Below, piece after piece: positions 23,111-33,511 of a DNA stretch of 64,000 nt. Within the stretch, counting starts at the first letter, position 1; every line of letters starts with the position of its first letter. Source of the DNA: Gnetum montanum. Its lineage: Eukaryota; Streptophyta; Gnetopsida; Gnetales; Gnetaceae. Both the position numbers and the translations under genes were made by a program. Below the pieces are notes generated by a model. The model did no database searches, was not told the origin of the DNA, and saw only the letters and a program-made list of their open reading frames with translations. The stretch spans positions 165,632-229,631 of the forward strand of contig MNCI01010715.1 in the NCBI GenBank assembly GCA_015680685.1, written 5' to 3'.

Positions 23111-24730
23111 CTAACACTACCTTTGTTAATGGACAACCTTTCTCATTATTTTGGATCTCCTCCTTCCAACTTAGTCATGGGGGAGATGGCCACCAATGCT
23201 AACTATTCTAAGTCCTCAGTTTCTTTTGTCCTTTTTGTTTTACACATTTTTCATATTTACTTATATTTATTTTACACCATCATTAACATTTTTACTATTT
23301 CTTTCTTTGTTATATTTTGTTTGATTTTTTTTCTCACTCGTCATATAATAAGTGCTCATGACGGTGGATTATACTATAATAGTGTTGCTTGCTAATGTTT
23401 GGTTTTTATTTTTGACTTTTAATGTTGATACTAAGATATGGTGTCTTTTGATAAAACACGTAATGAGTCCATGTCATCCATTCATCCATCAACTCTATGG
23501 TCTCCCTTTATTTTGGAAATGTGTTGTCCCTTTTTTCTAATCAAACCTATTAATGAATTTGTGACTTGGTATTCTTCAAACCAAGGAAAGATTCAAATGG
23601 ATTGAAAAGGGTGTGACCTCAAGGGGATTTGATGCATTTGTGTTGGCTATTCTCTTAGGTACTTGGATGTTTTTCATAGGTTTTTTGCCATTACACTGTC
23701 AACTAATATCAAGAATTTGAATGAATCAAATAAGTCTTTGCATGGTGTGGTTCTCACAAAAGAGAAAAAGAAGAGTTGGTGGGAATTCAAAGCACACCCC
23801 TTAGACATAATAAAGGAACATGGGCTACAAGCACTTGTTATGACACTAGAAAGACATGTTACCCATGCCTAAAGGTTCCCTCTAACTAAGGCCCTTTCTC
23901 ACTTCCTACTTCTCTATTCTTCTCTTTTTGGAATGGTGATGGCTCTATGGAAGCATTCTTGCTGCTTTAGGAGGATGGGTTGGTAAAGTGTGTTGATGCA
24001 AGGTCACTGGATGTGGTTAGTTTGAATTTGGATTTGAACTAAATTTTATTAAGTCACCTTAACCACATAATACACAAGGAACTTTACACAAACTTAACTT
24101 TGGGATTTCATTCCATTCTCTCTTCTCTTTCCATATTACTTCCCATATTCTACCTCATTGCCAATTTTATGATTAGTCTATATCTTGGTCGATGCATTGT
24201 TATTCTTTGGTAAATTTTTATGGGTGAATTCTTAACTATTGTCTCCATATGTCATTCCTAGAGCCTATGGACTCTTTGGTTTGTGGGTTTGTCAAGGCAT
24301 AAAGGGCATGAGCCTGCTTTAAGGAGGACCCACTAGCATTCCTTTTTGATGCAATTGTTAAGTTCTTTCCCTTAAACATTTGTTGCAATCAGCTATTTCT
24401 CATTTCACCCCATTTATAACATCTGTTTTTCTCTACCCTTCTATGCATTTTTATTGGCTTCATCATTGTTATTGCTCTTATCTTCCTTTCTCTTTCATTT
24501 TCCATCCTATTACTACCTGAGGTTTGCTCTTAGTTGTGGGCACCTGTCGCAAATTTTTCCATTCCATTACTTATCTCACCCCTACACCTTAGGTAGTGAT
24601 CACTTACAAACCTCTAACCTAGTATCTGCCATACTCACAACCTAGCGAATGTGCTTCATATTGAGGCAAGGTATCAACTGCATTATATCTTATCTATCCT
24701 TACTAATTCGTGATTGCGTTGTGTGTGTAG
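23111..24730 (+). other. Post-integrase noncoding region of element B
   Basis: About 1.6 kb without a credible gene; apparent open stretches are AT-rich and lack motifs. It aligns in blocks with 1-1860 of element G. It ends with a pyrimidine- and GT-rich stretch and AG at 24729-24730, just before the ATG of the vestigial extra ORF. Confidence 0.6.
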
Positions 24731-24885
24731 ATGGCGATCACATGAATAATGAACTAGGATAGGAGGAAGCACTAAGGATGAACTGGAGCAAGAGCATTTA
24801 CGTAAGAAATAAGCTTGGTCATGTGGCCATGGATGAACAACAGTGTGCACATTTTTGACATTGGCAGCAACACACCTCATTTTCT
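24731..24885 (+). pseudogene. Vestige of the extra (env-like) ORF in element B
   Basis: The ATGGC start context after AG corresponds to ATG 1866 in element G, and the next bases keep similarity (GGAGGAAGCAC against GAAGGAGCACA). After about 150 bases the ORF is lost: the sequence passes through a CT dinucleotide run (24887-24904) into text that matches G near 4570-4700. About 2.5 kb of coding sequence present in G is therefore missing in B. Confidence 0.5.
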
Positions 24886-25121
24886 TTTCTCTCTCTCTCT
24901 CTCTTCAAGTTGTCAAATGAGGGTCTAGATGTCATCTATGTACAGTGTTCACCACAATGGTTCTGAAAACCAATGCTATAATACATTTGTCGATCCATTC
25001 ACTAGGCACTTTGAGTTTGTCATTCCATGTCACCATCAGTTGTCATTCAATCAATAATCCCATACCTTCCCAATATTTTGTAAGGAATTTGAGGACAAGT
25101 TTTCATTTAGTCATGGGGGTA

Positions 25122-25953
25122 TGATGAGTCCCGATATTGGGCCCTTGATATCAAATATGCGATATCAGAGATGCCAAAGCAATATCAAGCATGCAATGTT
25201 GGGACTTGTCTCATTGCCTATAAATAAGAGATAGCAGCACTTGGTTTCACATTAGTTTTTAGTCCCTTAGCCGAATTCTTATAGTTTTTCTATTCTAAAG
25301 TTAGAATTATTTCTAAGTGCCCGCAATAGGAGTCATAAAGTGAATAAATCTTTATTCGAGCATTGTGTACCTGAGCAAACCTTATGTTTGGAAATAAAGA
25401 TGAACTTTGTGATAAACCTTGTAACATTTAGAATAGCTTAATTATTGCATTAAGTGTTATTTATTGTTATTTGATGTTCTCATTAGTGAATCAATGTTAT
25501 TTCTATTGAACTATTAATCATCAATGAATTAGCACAATCAACACGACCACTCCGAGCATATGTGGGAACACTTGGTAACCCAGTAATGACTAGCGTTTGG
25601 TAATTCCAATAGTGTTACACTAGTTCAGGATGTATCTGAAGAGTGGGAATGGATGCTGGTGTTAGGACTAGTTAGAGAATAGTTAACTAGTTAAATCAAA
25701 TTATTTATTAAATTCCCTTATTTCTCCCTTTTAAGCATCAAGAACATAAAACATAAAATAATAAAAATCACATACCTTGAGTTTACTTAACCATACAATT
25801 GAGCCTTACAAGTAAGCTTGGGAAGACAACGACCGCATAACTCATCCTTCTTCTGCGTAGGTGCATAAGTACTTAATCCTTGGAGTTCGATCGGATCAAA
25901 TGTGAACGCTTGCATTCATATGGTTGGGTGTAGGGGTACCTCGCTGCTCATCA
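25122..25953 (+). repeat. 3' LTR of element B (832 bp)
   Basis: It begins TGATGAGTC after the purine tract TGGGGGTA (25114-25121) and ends CTCATCA (25947-25953). TATA box at 25219-25226. Terminal inverted repeats TGATGAG/CTCATCA are 7 bp. It keeps the internal block missing from the 5' LTR. Confidence 0.85.
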
Positions 25954-25958
25954 ATGCT
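25954..25958. repeat. Right target site duplication of element B (ATGCT)
   Basis: Identical to 16239-16243. Confidence 0.88.
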
Positions 25959-27114
25959 TATTAGAGAAGGGAAGATGAAGATTCATTAAAGGAGGTACTT
26001 TAATAAAATACTTTATTAATCCAAAAATCCATTTCAAACATTAAGATAAAGGTAGAAAAATTGTGGGATTTAATGGATGAAAAATTCATAATTGCATTAA
26101 TAATAGTGAAGGAGAAAATAGAGTAGACCCTTGCAAGAGACAATAATAAGAGAATAAAAAGAATATAAAGAAGAACTTATACATGTAAAAAATCAAAGTT
26201 ATTGTAGTAGAGGAAGTTGTTGACTGAAATTCAACAGATGATGATGATGGATGTAACTTATGCTAGTATGAACATCCTAAGGGATGTTTCTTGATCATGT
26301 CACATTGATAAGAGTTAGAAGTAGACTTTCTAAAACCAAGTTCATCAAAAAGTAAATGCCTAGGAGAATACATTGTCCACAAGGTAATTATAAGTAGTTC
26401 TACAACCAATAGTATTATCCAAGTGAGGCTCCTCCTTAGCCTTAATAGCAATATTGTCAGTAGTGATAGAACCCATAATCATGGGTGATGCCACCACCAA
26501 GGTAATAGTATTTATATAGGTAGCCAGATCCATGTGGATACTATGTCCAAAAACCTATTTTTCTTAGTGGTGTAGCTACTCAAACCCGTTCATCCCACTC
26601 CTACTATCCATTACATTACCATTTACCTTTCACAACTTGAGTTGACTCATACTCTTATTCTTCTCAATCATCTCCCATGAATCCTTACTTATCACACACT
26701 TCTCTTCTTGTAGTGCTACTTCTACTAATGCAAGATGAAATCCTACCACAAACACAACAAAAGAATGTCACAAAAGTTGTTAATAAGTGGGTAGATGGTA
26801 CTTCAAGTGGTTTCGAGTGCAAGCCTTATAAATAAAAGTTTTTATTATACCTGTCAATCCACTAAAGGCAATGTAATTATTTATGGCTATGGGCCCTACT
26901 TCAAGTCCAACATCCTCTAGTCCCTCAAATGAGCTACCTTTAAATAAAAACTTAAATATAAAGATTGTCATGGTAACCCATGCTATAGTCAATTGGATAA
27001 AAGTATGTGTTGTTCCAAAAAATAAATAGATCCTAGAACTCTCTTAATTTACTTACAAATTGTAGGAAATTTGCCATGCAAAGCCTTATTAGACATAGAT
27101 GTTAAAGTCAACCT
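25954..27114 (+). pseudogene. Element A gag, 3' part, and start of protease
   Basis: This continues the gag interrupted at 16243. It aligns with element B at 18735-19650. A Cys/His cluster GCNLC(stop)YEHPKGCF lies at about 26249-26290, followed by a Pro/Tyr/Gln-rich tail (26390-26760). The start of the protease block (CKALLDIDVKVNL-like text at about 27077-27114) corresponds to 19600-19645 in B. The alignment stops dead at 27114, where the LTR of element C starts. The rest of A's pol and its 3' LTR are not in the window, so A probably continues beyond C to the right. Confidence 0.65.
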
Positions 27115-29005
27115 TGAAACACCCTAAATTTTCAAGGCATTCTTGCTTCACCAGGTTCATGGAATTCAGGTAGCGTCATGGCAGTTTGGTAGGAAATGGA
27201 TGCTCTAAGTTTAGATTGTCCAGTTTGGCAAGTTTTCTACTTCCAATGTTGATAGACCCAATGGACTCTCTAGCCTATCCACTTGGGTAGTTCATCTAGC
27301 TAGCAGTCTACTCAGAAGCAATGCGTGGGGTTGTCGGCAGTGCTCAAGCTGCGCAAAATAGTTCGGTAAGTTTTCTAGTTAAGTGGTTTGCTACGCTACG
27401 CTCCGCTATGTAGCGTAGCAGGCCTCAAAAGATAGTTTCTCAAGCGACCAAACTGTTGCAAGACGAAGTGCTATGCTATGATACGCTACGCAGCATAGCA
27501 CAACATAGCAAAAGCAAAACAGGAAGGCCCAGCTTACTTATTGATTTCAATTGTACTCAACAAGCACCTTTAGCCTTCAAAACCAGTTGCTTCGCTTAAT
27601 TTCAAGTCTTTTAGCAAAGCTCCTCTCACTAGAAAAGTAGCAGATTAAGCAAAAAGCAGGCTATGTTGGCTGCTATGCTACGAAGCATAGCACAGCATAG
27701 TGATAGTGTAAGAACCACAAAAAGTGTCTTAGAATGTAGGATCAGCAAGTTGAAAGGCTTCATATCACAGAGAACAAAGGTTGTAGATTGTCAGCATGAT
27801 TTTCAAACAAACATTTGCAATGCAAATTGTAGTTAATGTTAGCTGCATTACTATGCTACACTATGTAGCATAGCATAGCGTACCAAACATGCAAAACCAG
27901 TTTCTGGAACATGCAATTAACTCCAACGTAAATTTCTTCTTTGAACTAGTGGCTACGCTATGCTACACTACATAGCGTATCACAGCGTAGCAAACAACCA
28001 CACTATGCTAACATGCTACGCTCCACAGTGTAGCACAGCGTAGCAAGCGGGTGGGCATAGCACAGTGCAACAAGCAGCTACGCTACGCTAACAGGCTATG
28101 CTCCACAGCATAGCAGCCGGCTATGCTACATCATTGCGATTCACTCCTTGTTTGCATCATTGGCACACCTGATCCCAGCATCTTCAGTTTTGACAGCGTG
28201 ATTGCAGTGTGGTAGGCTTGTTAATCAACTTTGCATGTTCATGCAGTGCGAACACATCAACACTTTGTGGGTCTAGGACATGTGGCATCCAAACTGCATA
28301 TTTCGTGTGCTCCTAGCCCTATAAATACCTTGACGAGCAAGGCTTAAAGGGTTGGCAAAATTGAAGTTGGTTGGCAAATTTGACAAGCGGTGGCAATTTT
28401 AAGCATTGTTGGCATTTGTGTTTAGAAAATCAATTGAAAAACCTGTTGGCAAATTTTAGCAGGGTTGGCAATCTTGAGCATTGTTAACAGTTGCGAGTTG
28501 ACAAAAATTAAACAATTAGCCTTCCCGTTTTGCATTATGTTAGCTCCTTTCTATTGCCTTTGTAGCATATTGCATCGTTACCTCTTGAATCCACATTCAA
28601 CCGTACATTTGGCTTGATTTGAACGTCTTGGTTACTTTTGGGATCTTTGTGCTTCCCAATGTCGCGCAACCAATTGTATCCACCTTAACAAAGTAAAGCC
28701 GAAGCCTTGAAGCGGTGCATTTCTTAACTCCAGTTTATTTTATTCTACCACTTATTATTGCATTTTACATAGTTTTCATTTCCTCACAGATAATTATTAT
28801 TATTTTATACTATAAACATTGCTTTCAAATTACACGTTTGCAAAAGGTTTAGTGACACCAACTAAGTCCCTGTCTAATCGACCAAACCGTTTAGGGCACC
28901 CCGTTTCCATTTTATCCAGCATGACCCTCGTGCTGATCCAGGGTTAAGACTGTCTGACCGACGACCTCTCAGTGTTTCCAACCGTTGACGTTTTCAGTCG
29001 CTACA
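27115..29005 (+). repeat. 5' LTR of element C (about 1.89 kb)
   Basis: It begins TGAAACACCC, as the LTRs of D (53432) and F (62221) begin TGAAACACCA. It is placed to end at ...CTACA (29005), a few bases before the primer site. TATA box tataaata at 28320-28327. The U3 part is dominated by TACGCTA/TAGCGTA words. The 3' LTR is not in the window, so both ends rest on comparison with D and F. Confidence 0.65.
27375..28135. repeat. Cluster of TACGCTA/TAGCGTA palindromic words in C's LTR
   Basis: Dozens of copies of GCTACGCTA and its complement TAGCGTAGC, with one-base variants (GCTATGCTA, TAGCATAGC), in both orientations and often as head-to-head pairs. The densest parts are 27385-27420, 27465-27500, 27660-27705, 27845-27885 and 27955-28125. 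The cluster ends about 190 bases before the LTR TATA box. Confidence 0.85.
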
Positions 29006-29009
29006 ATTT

Positions 29010-29028
29010 TCTAGTGCTAGAAGAAGGG
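29010..29028 (+). other. Primer-binding site of element C
   Basis: TCTAGTGCTAGAAGAAGGG is a decayed version of the TTGGCGCTAGAAGGAGGGC site found intact in element F (63862-63880) and nearly intact in D (38391-38409). The matching tRNA is not assigned here. Confidence 0.55.
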
Positions 29029-29248
29029 CCTTTAGTGCCCTTTCCATGTTTTACGTTAGTCCTGTGTGCATTCTCTACCCTGACATGCACTAGCGCAATC
29101 TTGACACCCTTTTGCAGTTTTTTATGCACCGTGTGGTATAGATCGGTCACTCCAACGGTTCTTCTGGAACCCTGCAGGACATAAAGCCTTAGATCGCCAC
29201 TAGATCTTCTGTTTTTTCCTTGTTTACATCTCTTTTAGCCTTACAATA

Positions 29249-32200
29249 ATGACTTCTTCAACTACTGATGTTGCTACCGCTAATCTCAAGGTTCTTTTTC
29301 TAGTTCAAGTCACTACAAGTGCCGAGCAACCACTTAGCCCAGTGCTAGGGCCACGTCCATCCCTCAGGATCCAAAATCGAGGACCTTAGGGCTTAGCTCA
29401 ACAACACAAGCGATACAACTTTCTCTATGCTAAGGTGCAAGCAAACCTACCCTTAGATGCACAAGAACTCAAAGACAAATGTAGCTTTGAGTTCACTTAC
29501 TGCAACGGGCAGGAATTTATTTCCACTCCCAACGTTTCCATCCCTTTGACACAAACAAACTAATGGCTTATAGATCAATAGATCCAGGTCCTTAGGCCTG
29601 GGTAGCTGCAAGACATAGCGTATCACCATGATGAGGCTTTCTAGGATGGGCAGGAAGAACTGGATTCCCAATCCGACCGGGGGTGTCAAACCAACACTAC
29701 CACCATTCCTCCCACCCCATCCTTCTGGACAAAACCGCTCTATACCGCTGCTCCATTCGTGATCACATCTATGTCATTGTAACCCGCGATTACATCGGTA
29801 ATGGGTAGCCATGCCATACCATCAATGTATCAACACACCTACTCCCCTGTTTCATTCTCAGCCACTACTCCTTTGCCAACCATTCCCCAGCCTATTCCTG
29901 TATCGCATCACGCATTAATCATAGCTACCTTGCCCCACATTCACACCGTGCCTACCTCGTAGTTGCATGTAGTCTCTACCTCCATTCCTTCATTTACACC
30001 AATCCCACCATCAACAGTGGGCCCAAGCCCATCCACATGGTGGACTCCATTCACTTTTCCTCCTATTTTGCAACCATCGCAGATGTCCCGCTACGCTAGC
30101 CAAAAAACCTACCAACTTCCGCAAACAGTACAACCTAGCGCAGGACTCTGGTTTATCCCACCAGCCATGCAAACGGCCTACCCCATAGAACAACTTGCAG
30201 CTATTGCTCCAACAGCACCACTTGCCAGGTGGTGGACAGCGCAAGCAGCACCATTCACAAGGGCCATCCCAAAGGCACTGCCTATGGGTCATGTTACTGC
30301 CCCTGCCACGTCATAGATGGGAGCTACCCTAGTAGTTCCCTAATCATCTACATCATCTCTGGGTCTAGATCAAGCGTTCCAGCTTATCCATACCCTTATT
30401 GAGGAAATAAAACACCTTAAGGCTATCAGGTCTGATATGGTACAATTCATGGACTTCTACTAGGACAATCCCATCAGCCTGACAATCCCTACACTAACGT
30501 TACCCCCAGGGATGTCACTCCCCCATTTCACGAAATATAATGGGGAAGGTGATCCCAATGCACATCTTGTTATGTTCAGGTCTGAGTCCCTTTTTTTGCA
30601 ACAATGGTCACATACGATGATCTGTGTCTTTGCCATGTCTCTAACCAAAGAAGCACTAGACTAGTACTACGCACTTCCACGCTCCTCCATATCAACCCTA
30701 GAGGAGCTGCTAACCCAGTTCGTGATGTGTTTCAAGTATAACTTGAAACCAGAGATCACGCTAGATCAGTCGATGAGCGTAAAAAAAGATCTGCTGGAGC
30801 TAGTCCAAAAGTTCATCCAGCATTGGAACGTGACCCTTGACGAAATCCACGAGCCCATCATGGAGGCCCACTTGTTGGCCATCTTTAAGAATGCAGTGAA
30901 AGACTTTATTAAGTCTAAGCTGTACTATCTCGTTCCATGCACTCTTAGTCAGGCTTTCGCCCAAACTAAGAGCATACAAGATGCAGCTAAGGCAAGTAAA
31001 GACCCAGCCTACGTTGCATAAAAGAACACCTTCAGGAATAAGAACAAAAACAAGGGTAAGGCTACAACAGCCACAGTGATCATTGTGGCAAATGAGGCCA
31101 AACCCAAACCCAACAACAACAGTAACAAGAATAACAAGAAATCAGCGACACCTACAACTAGCCCCACTCCCAAACAAGGAAATGCACCATAACCTTCTAG
31201 ATCCGCACTTGAGATGTTTGCATTACCTAAACTAAACTTTGAGCGCAAAGATCACTCAAAGTATACCCTGCTGCCTATTAAGCCTTCAGATCTTCTAAAG
31301 CAACTACTGGTGGTGGGATACATCCAACACAAGTGGATGTTGGAGGAGGGAACTAGGAAACACCAACGGTACTGCGAACTCCTTAGGAACCCTTTCTTGG
31401 CCTTGCCCAATGAGCCCCCAGTTCCTAAGGGTTTCAAGCTAGAGCGATTCTGTGACTACCATCAACAGTGTGGTCACGACACAGATTACTACATGGTGTT
31501 AAAGGACGACATCCAAAGGATGATTGATTAGGGTAAACTGGTGCTAGATGAAAGCAACCTAGTACATCCCGAGAATCAATCCTTGCACATTTACATGGAT
31601 CCCCTTAACACCAACAATGCTAGTTACATTATCAACACCATCGACATTGATGATAATCCTAGACCGCCCCAGCAGCCGTTTGTGGTTCGTCTGCCTCAAC
31701 GTAGTGCACTAGTATTTCTAGTGGCTAATCAAACTTTGTAGCAATCTTTCGTCCTGAGAATCCCTCCCCAAGCATCTACCCCTGCACCACCACCACGTAC
31801 ACTAACACTGTTAGCGCCATTTGTTATCAGGGGGCCAAGCCATTCAACAGCCCTTGCCCCGCATAAGGCAGTTTCACAGCCTTCTCGTCCTAAAAAATGA
31901 GAAGTGCACTTCACAGGTGAGACGTTAAGGGAAAGTACTGCCCCAGGTACTTCTAAGCCTATGCCCTCACCCCCTACATCTATGTCCTCGTCACTGAATG
32001 ATAACGTCGCTATGCGTGCACAGTCTTTGCCACCTCATCCAAAAGGGTTTGAACCCAAACTTGAAACTATACCTCCTCAGAAAATTCATCTTCTAGGATG
32101 AATAGAAGAGGAGAAAGGCAGTAAACCGAAAGATGGCCAAGACCTTTTGAGCGCTCTCACTCAGGTCAAGCAAACTCTGAAACAGAAAAACACCACGCTA

Positions 32201-32941
32201 AGCCTATACGACCTGATCATGACATCTACCACACACTGTGAGGCTTTGGTCTGCATGTTAACAACAATTCCGGTTAACGAGAACATGCCAGCGGAAGAGA
32301 AGATAATCCATTTGGTCATGCTTCCTTCTGCGCCTGCAGAACCAAAGCCATCCCAACTGACCTTTTGTGATGATTCCATTAGGAAAGATCCTGAAAAGGA
32401 TTAGGTGACTACAACACCTCTTTTCATCACAATTCAGGTCGACCAACATAAGATCCGAAGGGTACATATTGATGATGGAGCTGCTACAAAGGTCATCACT
32501 TTCCCTATTACGGATAAACTGGGTTTGGTCAACCAGATCAAACCCACAACAACATCATGTTTAAAATCATTCAATGGGGCACGAGTCATGGTGAAAGGCA
32601 TGGTCCACATTGACTTCGTGGTAGGGGACCAATTCCCCACAAATGCAACATTCATCGTGGTCGAAGAGATGCCCAGGTTTAACCTGATCTTGGAGAGGTC
32701 ATGGTTAGCACAACTTAGGGTTGTGTCTTCGCCCATTCATCAAAAGATCCATCTACCCTATGCAGGCAAGGAGGTGGTAATCCATGACGACGAGGTAGCA
32801 ACACAAGCTATCAACAACATAAATATGGAACAGTGCTCAGAGGTCATAACCTCTAAGAATGAAACACGTGTCTCTGTAGATACTAACCGTTTAGCAAGAG
32901 AGCCGACTCAGCATGCTGGTCCAAAAGACGAAAACACATAG
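29249..32941 (+). pseudogene. Element C gag-protease, one frame with about 19 stops
   Basis: From ATG 29249 (MTSSTTDVATANL) to the stop at 32939-32941 the reading frame never shifts, but I count about 19 in-frame stops, about 12 of them TAG. Order: N-terminal Pro/Thr-rich region; capsid at about 30380-31020 (LPHFTKYNGEGDPNAHL, FAMSLTKEALD, FIQHWN, SKLYYLVPCTLSQAF); a Lys/Asn-rich basic linker (31025-31150); a single zinc-knuckle-like CDYHQQCGHDTDYY at about 31450-31491; and protease at 32405-32800. The protease active site reads HIDDGAA, in place of (D)(S)GA, and FNLILERSWL. Gag would package RNA and protease would mature it. The capsid text matches element D closely. The gene is separated from pol by the antisense gene. 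Confidence 0.82.
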
Positions 32942-33149
32942 ACTCAATTGCCCTTCCAAGTAGAGCACAACAATGTAGACGAAGGCTGTAGCAAAGCATC
33001 TTAGCCTTACGCCTCAACCAATCCACGATGGATCAAGAAGTAGTTACGCATAGCGTAACAACCCTACTGCTTCTTACCCAGTTGGCATCCTTTGTACATA
33101 TACCGCCCTTTTGTTTTCCATTCATCCATCTACGCTAAGTACTAATTAG

Positions 33150-33350
33150 CCATTCTCTAAATTGTTAGCATATCACTACGCTACCACGTCATGGCCCGAA
33201 ATGGCCTAAAACTACGCTACCATGCCATGGCCCAAAATGGCCTAAAACTATGCTACCACACCATGGCCTAAAATGGCCTAAAACTAGCAGGGGCCCGAAA
33301 TGGCCTAAAACTAGCAATGGCCCGAAATGGCCTAAAACTAAAACATAAAA
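33150..33350. repeat. Short tandem array after C's protease
   Basis: About five imperfect units of roughly 22-37 bases built on 'CCCGAAATGGCCTAAAACTA'. The first units also contain the C-specific word CTACGCTACC. A related array follows the protease of D (42480-42745). Confidence 0.75.
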
Positions 33351-33511
33351 AATGAAACCTTAACATAAAATCGATCATATAGACAACGCATAAGCCAGCA
33401 TAGAACCAATTCTTTTTCTAAAATTATCCTTTTTCATTCAAAGCTTTTGTCACTAAAACAATGTTTTCAATAGTTTTGTAAAAACTTCAAAATTTCAAAA
33501 ACGTCATGTTG

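Larger units (their letters stand above)
16244..25953 (+). mobile_element. Element B: complete Athila-lineage LTR retrotransposon (9710 bp)
   Basis: Both LTRs are present (16244-16838 and 25122-25953), bounded by TGATGAG...CTCAT(C/T)A, with a tRNA-Asp-type primer site and a polypurine tract. A perfect 5-bp duplication ATGCT occupies 16239-16243 and 25954-25958. Gag, protease, RT, RNase H and integrase occur in the Ty3/gypsy order. Integrase and RNase H signatures (DAHHFVQSCDCCQC; NVVVDHLSRL) point to the Athila lineage. It is inserted in the gag of element A. Every coding domain is broken. By eye the first 140 bases of the two LTRs differ at about 26 positions, about four fifths of them transitions, so the insertion is old. 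Confidence 0.9.

Noticed and set aside
24887-24904. CT dinucleotide run as a regulatory GAGA-type site
   Set aside because: A plain microsatellite at a deletion boundary, with nothing else to support a regulatory role.
27375-28135. Palindromic repeats as a CRISPR-like array
   Set aside because: Spacing is irregular, copies lie in both orientations, there are no unique spacers of constant length, and the context is a plant LTR.
30011-30292. Minus-strand open stretch opposite C's gag
   Set aside because: It is the mirror of a Pro/Thr-rich gag segment on the plus strand and has no match in element D.
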